Below, piece by piece: positions 16,360-26,535 of a stretch of 64,000 bases of DNA (its first letter is position 1; each line of letters starts with the position of its first letter). The stretch spans positions 254,465 to 318,464 of the forward strand of contig JAGHZU010000003.1 in NCBI GenBank assembly GCA_017745235.1, given 5' to 3'. The stretch is from Caulobacter sp. Lineage in GTDB: Bacteria > Pseudomonadota > Alphaproteobacteria > Caulobacterales > Caulobacteraceae. Under the pieces are notes generated by a model. That model saw only the letters and a list, made by a program, of their open reading frames with translations. It did no database searches and had not been told where the DNA came from. Both the position numbers and the translations under genes were made by a program.

Positions 16360-17061
16360 CTACCGGCGGCGAAAATCCTCGGCGGCGCGAGAGAGGTCGA
16401 ACGGCACGAAGTTGAGCAAGGCCACGAAGGACATGGCCGCCGCGAGCGCGAGAGACCAAAAGCCGGCGACGGGCCAGAGCGTCACCTCCGTCGCGGCCCC
16501 GAGAATGAACGCCGCAAGGCCCACGAGCCGCGGGATAATGCCAAGAGGGCGGCCATCACCGCCGCCCAGTCGCGCGACCAGCCCCGTCCAGTCGAGGATC
16601 AGCGCCCCCGCGCCGTCACGCCAGAGGGTCGACGCCCCCAGGGTTTGGAAGGCCATGGCGCTGACCAGAACCAGCGCGGCCGCGACGGCGGCGGGCTGAT
16701 CGACACTGGCGAAAGGCCCCAAGATCACGCCCAGCGCCATGGCGGCCAACAGCATCAGACATTGGAAGAACAGCAGATAGCCGGTGATCAAACGAAGGCT
16801 GGCTTTGGACCGTCGCATCGTTGCCGCGAGCAAGGTCGTGACAATGATGAAGACGGGGATCGCCAGGGCGCGGGCGATCCATGGCTCTCCCGCACGCCCG
16901 ACGGCCAACAAGGCCAGTGGAGCGTCCACGACGATATGGACAGGCAGGAAGCCGTGCAGGCCCAAGAGCCCAGCCATTTCCACAAGGCCCGCTGTGAAAC
17001 TCAGGCAGATGGCCGCGCCCGTCGGGTTGCGCAGGTGATCCGGTGGGGCCTGAACGCTCAT
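16360..17061 (-). CDS. DUF1275 (YoaK-like) membrane protein
   Basis: A 233-residue polytopic protein with about six hydrophobic segments. The opening AAICLSFTAGLVEMAGLLGLHGFLPVHI matches the TAGxVDxxxxLxLxGxFxxHxTG pattern of DUF1275/YoaK proteins, and the segment AMAFQTLGASTLWRDGAGALILDWTG resembles the family's central N-T-x-x-T-G region in divergent form. Function is unknown in the family. The ATG at 17061 is preferred over a TTG two codons upstream. It converges on the hydrolase gene across a hairpin. Confidence 0.7.
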   Translation of the reverse strand: MSVQAPPDHLRNPTGAAICLSFTAGLVEMAGLLGLHGFLPVHIVVDAPLALLAVGRAGEPWIARALAIPVFIIVTTLLAATMRRSKASLRLITGYLLFFQCLMLLAAMALGVILGPFASVDQPAAVAAALVLVSAMAFQTLGASTLWRDGAGALILDWTGLVARLGGGDGRPLGIIPRLVGLAAFILGAATEVTLWPVAGFWSLALAAAMSFVALLNFVPFDLSRAAEDFRRR

Positions 17062-17289
17062 CGTCAACGCCTTGGTCAGTCTGGTTGAACGCCGGCGTGC
17101 GCCCGCACGAACAGGTTAATGTGGCGGTGCGACCAGGATTGCTCGGGCTTGCGGTCATTGGCGTAATCGTGCTTTGGCGGCCGCGAACCCCGCCGATGCG
17201 TAACTTTTCCCCCTCTCACCGAAGCGACAGACTTCTTCAGGCGCTGACGCAGGAACGATTACTCGTCGACTCGAATACCCGCGCCTCAC

Positions 17290-20268
17290 CTAGATCGGTT
17301 CAGGCCCCATGCTCCGCTTGATCTTGAGATACGCTACGCCGGCAGGCACCGTCAGCTCGACATCGGTTCCGCCCGGGGACGCGCCCCGAACCGTCAAGAC
17401 CCCGCCAAGCTTGCGAGCCCGTTCGCGCATACCGTCGATCCCAAAGCCGCCCTTCGCGCTGGCGACACGCGTCCCGCGCGCAGGAAGGCCAATGCCGTTG
17501 TCGGACACACGCAGTGACAAGGCCCGCGCTCCAAATCCTATGCTGACCAAGACCCGGCTGGCCCGAGCGTGCTTCCAGGCGTTGAACAACGCCTCATTGG
17601 CCACGCCAACGACGTCCTGCGCGGCAGGTTCGGACAGAGGACGCGGCTTGCCATTTGTCGTGATGGAGATTTCGACTTCCGAACCAAAGCCCTGCCGGAC
17701 GGCGATCTCTCGCACGATGTCTTCCAAGGCGTCAGCGGAGCGCTTGGTGCGCAGGTCCCGCAGCCGATCGCGTCCGTCGCGCAGGATGTCCTCGGCCCGA
17801 TCCAATTCCAGCTCGAGCGTTTGTCGCTGGGGTTGTTGCTGGGGAAGGTCATAGGCCAGGTTCTGCAGCCGCATGATCAGGCCCTGCACGGCCTGTAAGA
17901 GGGTGTCGTGCAGTTCCCGCGCGATCCGCTCGCGTTCGGTGAGCTTGGCCGAGGCGGCCGCGCGCAGCTTGCTGGCGATGGCGCGGACGCGCAGGGTGTA
18001 GGCCAGCCCGAGCAGGGTAAGAACGGCCAGCGCGCAGAGCGTTTTGAACAGCGCGCTCTGCAAGAAGGTCGGCGGGATCTTGAACGCCAGGGTAGCGCCC
18101 TGTTCGTTCCAAACGCCATCCTCATTGGCGGCGGCGACCTGGAAGCGATAGGTTCCGGGCGACAGGTTGGTGTAGAAGGCGCTGCGTCGCGCGCCGGCGT
18201 CTATCCAGCTCTTATCGACGCCTTCAAGCCGATAGCGAAATTGAGTACGCCCAGCATTCGTCAAGCCCGTGGCGGTATAGGCGATTTCGATATTGCGTGC
18301 GCCCTTGGCGAGCTCAATCGGGCTTTGACTATCGTAGCGCCTCCCATCCGCCGAGAGCGCCAGGATCGTAACCGCCGGGGGCAGCCGATTGAGCACGATT
18401 TCACGAGGGTCGACGCGGGCCAGGCCTTCGCGGGTGACGAACCAGAGCCTTCCGTCGGCGCCCGCCACAGCATGATATTGCCCCCCCAGAGTGGCCCTTC
18501 CGGGGAGTCCGTCCTCCATGCCGATCATGGAAAAGCGCAGCGGGCTTCCGGGGCGGTCGAACGCGGCGTCGAACGCGTTGGTCGGCAGGTGCAGCACGCC
18601 CGTGGCGCTCATCAACCAGGTCTGGCCACGCGAGCGGGCCATGCCGGTGATAAACTGGAGCTGCGGATAGTCGGCGCGACGGATCACGACGGCGCGTCCA
18701 CCGCGCACCCGCACGATGCCCTTTTGGGCGATGATGTAGATATCCTCGCCAAATTGCTCGGTCGAGAGTAGCCGCCCCAACTGGGCGCCCGCGTCCGCCC
18801 ACACCGTGCTGACGACCGGGAAGTCAATCCGCTGCACCAGCGGCGCGCGATACTGCAGGAGGATGCGGCCGCGCGCGTCCGGCTTGATCGCGGCGTAGAG
18901 CTGATGTTCAGGATCCTTGAGCGGATAAGGGGTCCACCTCCCGTCGGCGCCCCGCCGAAACAGACCGATGTCACCGGCGGCGATCCACAGGGCGCCAAGG
19001 TGGTCCACCGCACAGTCCAAGATCCCGTCGCTGGGATGAAGGTCTGGCATCGTGTCGCGCGTCAGCTTGCCATCCTTGTAGCGGCGCAGGCCTTCCGCCG
19101 TTCCCAGCCAAAGCTCTCCGGCCCGGCCCTCGCACATGAAGAGCGGATTGACCTTGCCCAGGATCTTGCGCGGCGCCCCGCCCCGAACAATCCGGTAGTA
19201 ACTGTCGGTGTCGCTGGCGTAGACGGACCCGTCGCGGGCCGAGAGGAGCGAATAGGCGAAAGCCGACGCTGGCGGGACGCCGCGCTCGAGCACCGCGCGC
19301 GCACCGCGAAAGCGGTCCAGCCCGGCCGTGGTGGCCACCCAGAGGTTGCCTTCCCGGTCCTCGATCATCGGCCCGGCGATGTCGGAGGTCAGGCCATCGG
19401 CGGCGCGATAAACTTCAGGCGCGAAGCCCGCGCGATGGTCTTGATCAGCCAAACGGCGAAAGCGGAAAAGGCCTCCCGATTGGGCCGTCCCCCAGATGCC
19501 CCCGCCACGGTCGAACAGCATCTGAAAGCTGGGTGAATCGGCCACCGGCGAGGGATAGGTCGCCCTGGCCAGGCCAGCCGGCGACTCAGACAGCCCTGGC
19601 AAGCGTCGCACGCCCCGACCATCATAAAGCCAGATCCTTCCCTCCCGGTCTTCGCCAATATCCGCATCGATGTTGACGGGCTGGGAACTGCGAACGAAAC
19701 GTCTGGCGCCAGGCGGGCGATAGTAGAGCCCGTCGATCGTGGCGACCCAGACCGTGCCGTCGCGGGCGCATAACACGCGGGAAATATACTTTTTGGGCAG
19801 GCCCCAAGCCTGGTCGATCCTGTCCCAACGCCCCTGATGCAAGCGCAGGATCTCGCCTTGACGATAGGCGCGCAGAATCCACACGTCGCCGTCGCGATCC
19901 TGCTCGATGTGCCGGACCGAACCCGAATTTCGCGGCACGGCCAGCGGTGAGAGCCTTCCATTTGCATAGACGGCCAGATCCCCGCTGCGATAGCCGACCC
20001 AGGTCTGGCCATTGGGCAAAGTCTTCAACGCGGTGATTTCGTCGGAGCGTTCGATCACGTCCGGCGGCGGAGCGACACTTTCGAAGCTGAGGCCGTCGAA
20101 CCGGACCAATCCGCGCCAGCTGCCGATCAGCAGGTAGCCGTCGTCCCCCTGGGCGAGCGCCTGGATACCGGGCGGCGCGCCGCTCTCGATGGTCCAGCGG
20201 CTATGTTTGAGATCGATCAGCGCCTGGCTTTTCGGCAAGGCGAGGCTGGATGACGTGAACATCGCCAT
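17290..20268 (-). CDS. Hybrid periplasmic-propeller sensor histidine kinase (HPK7 / NarX type)
   Basis: A protein of about 992 residues. Residues about 25-640 are repeats of the two-component regulator propeller type (WVGYRSGDLAVY, DREGNLWVATTAGLDRFRG), expected in the periplasm. About 645-725 is a Y_Y_Y domain (RFRYRLEGVDKSWIDAG...YTNLSPGTYRFQVAAANEDGVWNE). A membrane helix follows near 735-755 (LFKTLCALAVLTLLGLAYTL). The HisKA_3 box has His787 (ERIARELHDTLLQ), and the HATPase has NEALFNAWKHA, DNGIGLP and GGFGIDGMRER. The ATG at 20268 lacks a leader. A CTG at 20304, directly behind GGAGGAGG, would add KRLAIIALAL and restore a full signal peptide. Its partner is probably the NarL-type regulator at 21582. 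Confidence 0.9.
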   Translation of the reverse strand: MAMFTSSSLALPKSQALIDLKHSRWTIESGAPPGIQALAQGDDGYLLIGSWRGLVRFDGLSFESVAPPPDVIERSDEITALKTLPNGQTWVGYRSGDLAVYANGRLSPLAVPRNSGSVRHIEQDRDGDVWILRAYRQGEILRLHQGRWDRIDQAWGLPKKYISRVLCARDGTVWVATIDGLYYRPPGARRFVRSSQPVNIDADIGEDREGRIWLYDGRGVRRLPGLSESPAGLARATYPSPVADSPSFQMLFDRGGGIWGTAQSGGLFRFRRLADQDHRAGFAPEVYRAADGLTSDIAGPMIEDREGNLWVATTAGLDRFRGARAVLERGVPPASAFAYSLLSARDGSVYASDTDSYYRIVRGGAPRKILGKVNPLFMCEGRAGELWLGTAEGLRRYKDGKLTRDTMPDLHPSDGILDCAVDHLGALWIAAGDIGLFRRGADGRWTPYPLKDPEHQLYAAIKPDARGRILLQYRAPLVQRIDFPVVSTVWADAGAQLGRLLSTEQFGEDIYIIAQKGIVRVRGGRAVVIRRADYPQLQFITGMARSRGQTWLMSATGVLHLPTNAFDAAFDRPGSPLRFSMIGMEDGLPGRATLGGQYHAVAGADGRLWFVTREGLARVDPREIVLNRLPPAVTILALSADGRRYDSQSPIELAKGARNIEIAYTATGLTNAGRTQFRYRLEGVDKSWIDAGARRSAFYTNLSPGTYRFQVAAANEDGVWNEQGATLAFKIPPTFLQSALFKTLCALAVLTLLGLAYTLRVRAIASKLRAAASAKLTERERIARELHDTLLQAVQGLIMRLQNLAYDLPQQQPQRQTLELELDRAEDILRDGRDRLRDLRTKRSADALEDIVREIAVRQGFGSEVEISITTNGKPRPLSEPAAQDVVGVANEALFNAWKHARASRVLVSIGFGARALSLRVSDNGIGLPARGTRVASAKGGFGIDGMRERARKLGGVLTVRGASPGGTDVELTVPAGVAYLKIKRSMGPEPI

Positions 20269-20395
20269 CGTCAGCGCCAGCGCAATGATGGCCAGTCTCT
20301 TCAGGTCAGCCTCCTCCAGGAGGACATCATCGAGCGCGCGCCACGATCGTCAATCACCAGACAGGCTTTGGGCGTCATTCGGTCTTGGGCGCCCT

Positions 20396-21346
20396 TTAGC
20401 CGGCGCGGCGCGTGGATCGCCGACGCCCTTGCTCGCGCGCGAAGACCGCAGGCGTGCAGCCGGCATGGCGGTGAAACCGCCGCGTGAAATGGCTCTGATC
20501 GGAAAACCCAGTGATCAGGGCGACTTCGGCCAGCGGCAAGTCGCTCTCCAAGATCAGGCTCTGGGCTCGCGAGATCCGACGCTGCTCCACGAACGCCCTG
20601 GTGGTCACGCCCATGCTTTGCTTGAACAGCCGTGCGAAATGAAACCGGCTGACATTCACGAGCCCGGCCAGATCGGACAGGCCGATCGACTCCTCGATAT
20701 TGTCTTCAATGTACTGGGTGATCTTAGCGACATCGGATGGCCCAAGAGACGGCGGCGCGGCTAGCTCCACGTCCTCGAAAGCGTTGTAGTGGCGCAAGAG
20801 GTGGGCGACGATCGCGCACGACAGGCCCTCGACGATCAGTCGTTGAGCCGGATGGGGCTTGCGATCCAGCTCAGCCAGAAAGGTCATGGCGATGCGTTCG
20901 ATCATCGCGTCGCGCGCCTGGAAGACATTGCGGATCTCGATCTGTGCGGTGCCGCGCCGACCGATCTGTTCGCCCGCCAGGGTCACCAACGACGGCGCCA
21001 CCCGGATTCGCACCGAGGCCGGCGCATCGCCCTCCCAGGTCGCATCATATCCAGCCGGCATCAGCAACGATGATCCAGCCGACAGCATGCTGCTATGCAC
21101 CTTGCCCGCGCGTCCCTGGATCAAGCGCCCGCCGCCGGACCGACAATAGCCAATCATGTGATGGTCGAGCGCCGGCACCCTCTCGGCCACCCCCGCGCAC
21201 GAGCGGTGGACATCAACGGCCACGGAGCCCCAAGCGCGCTCGCGGCTCGTGACGATGGGTTCACGGGGCTGACGCACGAGGGCCTCGGCCACGGAAATCA
21301 ACGGTCGCGCGGAGGTGACCTTCTCTCGGCTCTCGAAGTCCATCAT
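20396..21346 (-). CDS. AraC-family transcriptional regulator (second of the island)
   Basis: About 316 residues from the ATG at 21346 (MMDFESREKVTSARP); the ORF track start at 21373 is nine codons longer and has no better leader. The N-terminal sensor part contains LDHHMIGYCRSGGGRLIQGRAG and MLSAGSSLLMPAGYDATWEG. The C-terminal double HTH is YIEDNIEESIGLSDLAGLVNVSRFHFARLFKQS and SLILESDLPLAEVALITGFSDQSHFTRRFHRHAGCTPAVF. It is closely similar in plan and wording to the AraC protein at 41459 (DHH...RLVQGRDG...MPAGHDSSWDGD). It lies between the histidine kinase gene and the response regulator gene. Confidence 0.87.
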   Translation of the reverse strand: MMDFESREKVTSARPLISVAEALVRQPREPIVTSRERAWGSVAVDVHRSCAGVAERVPALDHHMIGYCRSGGGRLIQGRAGKVHSSMLSAGSSLLMPAGYDATWEGDAPASVRIRVAPSLVTLAGEQIGRRGTAQIEIRNVFQARDAMIERIAMTFLAELDRKPHPAQRLIVEGLSCAIVAHLLRHYNAFEDVELAAPPSLGPSDVAKITQYIEDNIEESIGLSDLAGLVNVSRFHFARLFKQSMGVTTRAFVEQRRISRAQSLILESDLPLAEVALITGFSDQSHFTRRFHRHAGCTPAVFAREQGRRRSTRRAG

Positions 21347-21581
21347 GAGATTTTCACTCCGTACTGATGGCATTCTCGATGTCTCAAATTTTCGAACTTC
21401 ACGGGCTTGCTCTTGGTCTGTTCAGGCCCGGGACTTGGCGCACTGGAGCTTGGTGATTGCCGAAGGCTTGGTCACCTCACCTATTCGGGTAGGTCGGTCA
21501 CGCCTCGATCCCCAGCGTCGCCATCGCGTCCAGGCGAACCGGCATGACACGCCTTCGTCGCGGTGCTAGCCCTTATCGGCC

Positions 21582-22262
21582 ATGACGATCTTGGATCGTT
21601 CCGAAACGAGACGAGCCCCCTCGATGCAGTCGCAGATTTCCGAAGCGCAGATCGGCGTTTTGGTCGTCGATGATCATCCGATGCTGCGAGAGGGCGTCGT
21701 CGGCGCCATTCAGCGCCAGCCGGACATGATCGTGGTCGGTGAAGCCGGCGATGGCGCCGAGGCGATCATGCTGGCCAAGAGCCTTCGCCCCGACGTGACA
21801 CTGATGGACATTCAGATGCCGGGCACGGACGGCGTCGAGGCGATCAAAGCCATTCGACACCAGACCCCCGACGCCAGGATCTTGGTGCTCACCACCTACC
21901 CCGGTGACGTACAGGCCAGCCGCGCGATCCGGGCCGGCGCGAGCGGTTATGTGCTCAAGAGCAGCATGCGAAAAGACCTGCTGCACATGATCCGGGAGGC
22001 TCATGCGGGCCGACCCGCGGTCTGCGCCGAAGTGGCGAGCGAAATCGCGCGGTGGTCCCACGACGAGCGGTTGAGCGAACGCGAGACCGAAATCCTCAGC
22101 CTGGTCGCGGTTGGCCACTCCAACAAACAGATAGCCTGGCGTCTGGCGATTTCGATCGACACGGTGAAGGTCCACTTGAAAAGCATTTTCGCCAAGCTCG
22201 GCGCGGTGGATCGCACCCATGCGGTCACCATCGCGGCGCGTCGGGGCTCGATCGCGATCTAG
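21582..22262 (+). CDS. NarL/FixJ-family response regulator
   Basis: A 226-residue protein from the first ATG; an ATG at 21624 (MQSQISEAQ) gives the more usual 212 residues, and neither start has a strong leader. The receiver domain (about 24-140) has VDDHPMLREG, the phosphorylated Asp in DVTLMDIQMPGTDG, and the Thr and Lys positions in VLTTYPG and VLKSSM. The C-terminal LuxR HTH is LSERETEILSLVAVGHSNKQIAWRLAISIDTVKVHLKSIFAKLG. It is the obvious partner of the HPK7-type kinase at 17290-20268, which uses the same NarL-type signalling, although an AraC gene and opposite orientation separate them. It converges on cyoD, so regulation of the oxidase is possible but unproven. Confidence 0.9.
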   Translation: MTILDRSETRRAPSMQSQISEAQIGVLVVDDHPMLREGVVGAIQRQPDMIVVGEAGDGAEAIMLAKSLRPDVTLMDIQMPGTDGVEAIKAIRHQTPDARILVLTTYPGDVQASRAIRAGASGYVLKSSMRKDLLHMIREAHAGRPAVCAEVASEIARWSHDERLSERETEILSLVAVGHSNKQIAWRLAISIDTVKVHLKSIFAKLGAVDRTHAVTIAARRGSIAI

Positions 22263-22313
22263 CGGCGGGCGCGGCGCCGCGCGATCAAGCCCCGGCTGGC
22301 GATGATCCAACAC

Positions 22314-22700
22314 CTAGGGCTGCTTCATCATGATCTCATCCATAGACATGAGGTTGTGGTTGAGGTTGGCCATGATCCAGAGCGAGCCGACGATGACCAG
22401 GAAGACGATGATGACGCCGAAGGCCAAGGCCAGGACGTTGTTGGTGTTGTCGGGCCCGGTGGTGATGTGTAGGAAGAACACCAGGTGGACGCCCATCTGC
22501 GCGATCGCCAGCACGCAAAGACCGATTGGGATACCTGGTCCCCAGAGAACTCGGGAATGGACGACCCAGAAGGCCGTCGCGGTCATCATGAGGGCCAGCG
22601 CCAACCCGATCGCATAGGTCGCCACGCCTGAGAGAAAGCTGTCGCTTTCCTCGCCCGGGGCGACGTCATGAACGCCCATGGTGGAAGGGGTTTGGCTCAT
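22314..22700 (-). CDS. cyoD: Cytochrome bo3 ubiquinol oxidase subunit IV
   Basis: A 128-residue protein with three membrane helices: [44 protein letters not shown], and [30 protein letters not shown]. This is the standard CyoD arrangement, with the [12 protein letters not shown] and GSLWIMxNLNxNM signatures. The ATG at 22700 overlaps the TGA of the upstream cyoBC gene (ATGA-type overlap) and is preceded by GGGAG; the ORF-track start is 27 codons too far upstream. It completes the operon cyoA-cyoBC-cyoD. Subunit IV assists assembly of the copper-heme centre. Confidence 0.92.
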   Translation of the reverse strand: MSQTPSTMGVHDVAPGEESDSFLSGVATYAIGLALALMMTATAFWVVHSRVLWGPGIPIGLCVLAIAQMGVHLVFFLHITTGPDNTNNVLALAFGVIIVFLVIVGSLWIMANLNHNLMSMDEIMMKQP

Positions 22701-25369
22701 CGCGTGGCTCCCATGAGATAGACGATCGTGAAGACGGCGACCCAGACAATGTCCAGGGCGTGCCAGAACAGGCTGAAGCACATGAGCCGGCGCAGGATGT
22801 TGGGCTGGAAGCGTCGGGTGGCGACCTGCGCCATCATCGTCCCCAGCCAGAGCAGCCCGACGGCGACATGAAGCCCGTGGCAGCCCACCAAGGTGAAAAA
22901 CGACGACAGGAACGCCGAGCGCTCCGGTCCCGCGCCACGTCCGATCAGTTCGCCAAACTCGCGCAACTCCAGGCCAAGGAACACCGCGCCCAACACACCC
23001 GTCAGGCCTAGGAAGATCTGCGTCAGGCCAACAGCGCCCCTGCGCGCGGCCAGCATGGCCAGACCGCAGGTGAAGCTGGAGACGAGGAGGCAGACGGTTT
23101 CAACGGCCACGCTCGGCAAGCTGAACAGCGCTTGCGCGACAGGCCCGCCGGCGGTCGCGTCGCGCAACACCGCATAGGTGGCGAACAGCGCCGAGAAGAG
23201 AATGATGTCCGAGAGAAGGAAGATCCAGAAGCCAAAGCCGACGACGATATGCTTGTCGGCGGGTCCCGCCTCCTCCGGCGCGGCAGGCTCGGCGACCAGG
23301 TCGCGATGACCCAGGCGGTGGGGATCGCTCGGCGCGGCGACCAGCGCGGACTTGGCGTCGGCCAGCCGCTCGGGCGCGAGCCCCAGCAAGGCCTGCTGGC
23401 GAACCTCCCGGCGGGCCCGGTCCAGCCGGGCGACTTCAGCGGCGGGAATGGTGTGCTCGTCGTGGCGGCGCCAGGCGAACAGCGCGAAGGCCGTATAGGC
23501 GCCCAGCAGGCCCAGCACCACCAGCCACCAAATATGCCAGACCAGCGCAAAGCCGGTGAAGCTGGCAAAGAAGGCGCAGATGAATCCCACCGGCGTGTTT
23601 TGCGGCATCTCGATCGGCTTGTAGTCGGGCTCGGCCGCCAGCGCTTGCTGGGCGATCGCGCGCTGCTTGATGCCCCAATAGGCTTCCTCGCCGGTGACGT
23701 TGGGCAGTACCGCGAAGTTGAAGGCCGGCGGCGGCGAGGTCGTGGCCCATTCCAGGGACCGGCCGTCCCACGGGTCGCCGGTGGTGTCGCGCAGCTTTTC
23801 GCGATCTCGGATCGACACCCACAACTGCGCCGCCTGGAAGAGAACGCCGCAGAAGATCAGCAGCGCGCCGAGGAGCGCGGCGATCATGTAGGGACGCCAG
23901 GTCGGATCGTCATAGTGCTGCATGCGCCGCGTGGCCCCCATCAGGCCCAGCGCATAGAGCGGCATGAACGCCAGGTAGAAACCGAGGGTCCAGCACCAGA
24001 AGGCTGCCTTGCCCAGACCCTCGTGGAGCCGGAAGCCGAAGGCCTTGGGGAACCAGTAGATGTAGCCGGCGAAGATTCCGAACACGACGCCGCCGATGAT
24101 GACGTTGTGGAAGTGGGCGACCAGGAACAGCGAGTTGTGGAGGACGAAGTCGACGGGCGGCACGGCCAGGAGAACGCCCGTCATGCCGCCGATGACGAAG
24201 GTCACCATAAAGCTGATCGACCACAGGATGGGCGTTTCGAACCGCACCCGCCCGCCGTACATCGTAAAGAGCCAGTTGAAGATCTTGGCCCCGGTGGGCA
24301 CGGCGATCACCATGGTCATGATGCCGAAGAAGCCATTGACGCTGGCGCTGGCGCCCATCGTGAAGAAGTGGTGCAGCCAGACGAGGCACGAGAGCAGGCA
24401 GATCGCCATGGTGGCGATGATCATCGTGCGATAGCCAAACAGCGGCTTGCTCGAGAAGGTCGACACGACCTCGGAGAACACCCCAAAGGCAGGCAGGACC
24501 AGGATGTAGACCTCCGGGTGCCCCCAGATCCAGATCAGGTTGACGAACATCATGGCGTTGCCGCCAGCGTCGGTGGTGAAGAAATGGAAGCCCAGATAAC
24601 GGTCCAGCGTCAGCAAGGCCAAGGTGGCGGTCAGGACGGGGAAGACCGCCAGGATGACGAGGTTCGACGCCAGGGCGGTCCAGCAGAAGACCGGCATACG
24701 GCCGTAGGTCATGCCAGGGGCGCGCATCTTCAGGATCGTGGTCACCAGGTTGACCGCCGATAACAGGGTGCCGACCCCGGCGATCTGGATGGACCAAAGA
24801 TAGTAGTCGACGCCGACGCCTGGCGAAAATTGCAGCTCACTGAGAGGCGGATAGACCAGCCAGCCCGTCCGCGCGAATTCGCCGATGAAGAGGCTGACAT
24901 TGATCAGCAGCGCGCCCGAGGCCGTCAGCCAGAAGCTGACCGAGTTCAGGGTTGGAAACGCCACGTCCCGCACCCCCAACTGCAGCGGAACCGCGAAGTT
25001 CATCAGCCCCACCACCAGGGGCATGGCCACGAAGAAGATCATGATCGCGCCGTGGGCGGTGAAGATCTGATTGTAGTGATCGGGCGGCAGATAGCCGTGC
25101 TCTGCGCCGCCCGCGAACGCCAGGTGCGAGCGCATCAGCAGAGCGTCCGAAAAGCCGCGCAGCAGCATGACGAAGCCGAGCAGCGAGTACATCACGCCGA
25201 TGCGTTTGTGGTCGACCGAGGTGATCCACTCGCGCCAGAGGTAGGGCCACCAGCCCTTGAGAACAATCCACGCCAGGATCGCGACGACGCCGAGAATGAC
25301 GACAAGCGATGTGATGAGCGGGAGGGGTTCGGAGAAGGGGATGGCGTCCCAGGTCAGCTTGCCGAACAT
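22697..25369 (-). CDS. cyoB: Cytochrome bo3 ubiquinol oxidase, subunits I and III fused
   Basis: One uninterrupted 890-residue frame. Residues 1 to about 650 are subunit [18 protein letters not shown], heme-ligand His in [11 protein letters not shown], CuB and cross-link residues in [25 protein letters not shown]-channel region, and HFHNVIIGG. Residues about 706-890 are a complete subunit III with five helices: [76 protein letters not shown] charged linker of about 55 residues joins them with no stop; no ATG lies in the linker, and the nearest possible internal start is a TTG 14 bases after GGGAGG. In other bo3 operons cyoB and cyoC are separate genes. The enzyme pumps protons while oxidising ubiquinol. 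Confidence 0.93.
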   Translation of the reverse strand: MFGKLTWDAIPFSEPLPLITSLVVILGVVAILAWIVLKGWWPYLWREWITSVDHKRIGVMYSLLGFVMLLRGFSDALLMRSHLAFAGGAEHGYLPPDHYNQIFTAHGAIMIFFVAMPLVVGLMNFAVPLQLGVRDVAFPTLNSVSFWLTASGALLINVSLFIGEFARTGWLVYPPLSELQFSPGVGVDYYLWSIQIAGVGTLLSAVNLVTTILKMRAPGMTYGRMPVFCWTALASNLVILAVFPVLTATLALLTLDRYLGFHFFTTDAGGNAMMFVNLIWIWGHPEVYILVLPAFGVFSEVVSTFSSKPLFGYRTMIIATMAICLLSCLVWLHHFFTMGASASVNGFFGIMTMVIAVPTGAKIFNWLFTMYGGRVRFETPILWSISFMVTFVIGGMTGVLLAVPPVDFVLHNSLFLVAHFHNVIIGGVVFGIFAGYIYWFPKAFGFRLHEGLGKAAFWCWTLGFYLAFMPLYALGLMGATRRMQHYDDPTWRPYMIAALLGALLIFCGVLFQAAQLWVSIRDREKLRDTTGDPWDGRSLEWATTSPPPAFNFAVLPNVTGEEAYWGIKQRAIAQQALAAEPDYKPIEMPQNTPVGFICAFFASFTGFALVWHIWWLVVLGLLGAYTAFALFAWRRHDEHTIPAAEVARLDRARREVRQQALLGLAPERLADAKSALVAAPSDPHRLGHRDLVAEPAAPEEAGPADKHIVVGFGFWIFLLSDIILFSALFATYAVLRDATAGGPVAQALFSLPSVAVETVCLLVSSFTCGLAMLAARRGAVGLTQIFLGLTGVLGAVFLGLELREFGELIGRGAGPERSAFLSSFFTLVGCHGLHVAVGLLWLGTMMAQVATRRFQPNILRRLMCFSLFWHALDIVWVAVFTIVYLMGATR

Positions 25370-25372
25370 TGC

Positions 25373-26284
25373 TCAGCGCTCCTTGTTGCTGGCGCCCGTC
25401 ACGGGCCTGGGTTGGGAACAGATGCGGGCGTTCAGGACCACCGGCTCGCGGCCGACCACCTTGCGAAAGAGCTCACGGTCCACCACCCCGAAGGTGCGCG
25501 GCGGCACGTATCGGCTCGGAGCCGCCAGGGCCGTGTAGCCTTGGGCGTCCAGAACCCCGCCCCCGCGCCGCGCCGTCGAGAGCCAGGCCTGGAAGGCGTC
25601 CTGCGAAACCGCGTCGAGGCTAAATCGCATTCCGGAAAAGCCGTCGCCGCTGAACTGGGACGACAGGCCGGGATAGGAGCCGGGCTGATCGGCCTGCAGG
25701 TTCAGGCGCGTGGTCATGCCGGACATGGTGTAGATTTGGCCGCCCAGTTGCGGGACGAAGAAGCTGTTCATGACGCCCGCGGAGGTCAGCTCGAACTTCA
25801 CGGGACGTCCGGCTGGCACGACCAGACGGTTGACGCTGGCCACCCCTTCGCGCGGATAGATGAAGAGCCATTTCCAATCGAGGGCGACGACCTGAACCTC
25901 GACCGGCGGGACCTCGGACTTGAGGGGGCGGGCAGGATCCAGGTCGTGACTGCTAATCCAAGCGATGCCGCCCAGCAGCAGGATGGTCATCGCCGGCACC
26001 GACCAGACGACGATCTCGATCTTGCCCGAATAGTCCCAGGTCGGGCGGTATCGCGCTCGCGTGTTGGATGCGCGAAACCACCAGGCCACGCCCAACGTCG
26101 CCAGGATCGTCGGCACGACGATCGTGAGCATGATGCCGAACGAGTTGAGCATGATCGTCTTCTCGGCCGCGGCGATGGGCCCGTGCGGGTCGAGGATTCC
26201 CTGTGAACAGCCGCCGGCGCCGAGCGAGAGGAGCGCCACGAAGAACGCGCGGCGCCCGCCGCCTCGCATGTCGAAGATTTTCAT
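25373..26284 (-). CDS. cyoA: Cytochrome bo3 ubiquinol oxidase subunit II
   Basis: A 303-residue lipoprotein starting MKIFDMRGGGRRAFF with a lipobox around LGAGGC. Two membrane helices follow (NSFGIMLTIVVPTILATLGVAWWF and VVWSVPAMTILLLGGIAWISSHDLDP). The periplasmic cupredoxin domain has VVALDWKWLFIYP and VNRLVVPAGRPVKFELTSAGVMNSFFVPQLGGQIY. The cysteine and histidine ligands of a CuA centre are absent, as expected for a quinol rather than cytochrome c oxidase. The ATG at 26284 was chosen because it opens the signal sequence; the ORF track is 46 codons longer. Its stop is three bases before the cyoBC start. No heme O synthase gene (cyoE) is seen nearby. Confidence 0.92.
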   Translation of the reverse strand: MKIFDMRGGGRRAFFVALLSLGAGGCSQGILDPHGPIAAAEKTIMLNSFGIMLTIVVPTILATLGVAWWFRASNTRARYRPTWDYSGKIEIVVWSVPAMTILLLGGIAWISSHDLDPARPLKSEVPPVEVQVVALDWKWLFIYPREGVASVNRLVVPAGRPVKFELTSAGVMNSFFVPQLGGQIYTMSGMTTRLNLQADQPGSYPGLSSQFSGDGFSGMRFSLDAVSQDAFQAWLSTARRGGGVLDAQGYTALAAPSRYVPPRTFGVVDRELFRKVVGREPVVLNARICSQPRPVTGASNKER

Positions 26285-26535
26285 CGTTTCGCCCCTGGCC
26301 AAGCTTCGCCGCGACCCTCGAACAGATCGCTTGGCGGACGCTTCGACGGTGGCGCTTTCCGCGGCGCGAAGATTGAAGCCCCGTGTGACGAATGGACGGG
26401 TATTGCTCGCAGGGAGGGTCATGAGCCGCCCCCTCGCCCCAAGCCGCGCAACAATATTCCAGCCGCGACTCCATCGTCCTAGCGCCCGGCCCGCCTTTCG
26501 CGATGAAGTAGGCGATCACGGCGGATCAGGCGGGC

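Noticed and set aside
23132-24763. 543-residue plus-strand ORF over cyoBC
   Set aside because: Antisense of the oxidase gene, rich in His/Gln/Asp/Arg from complementary membrane codons; no family.
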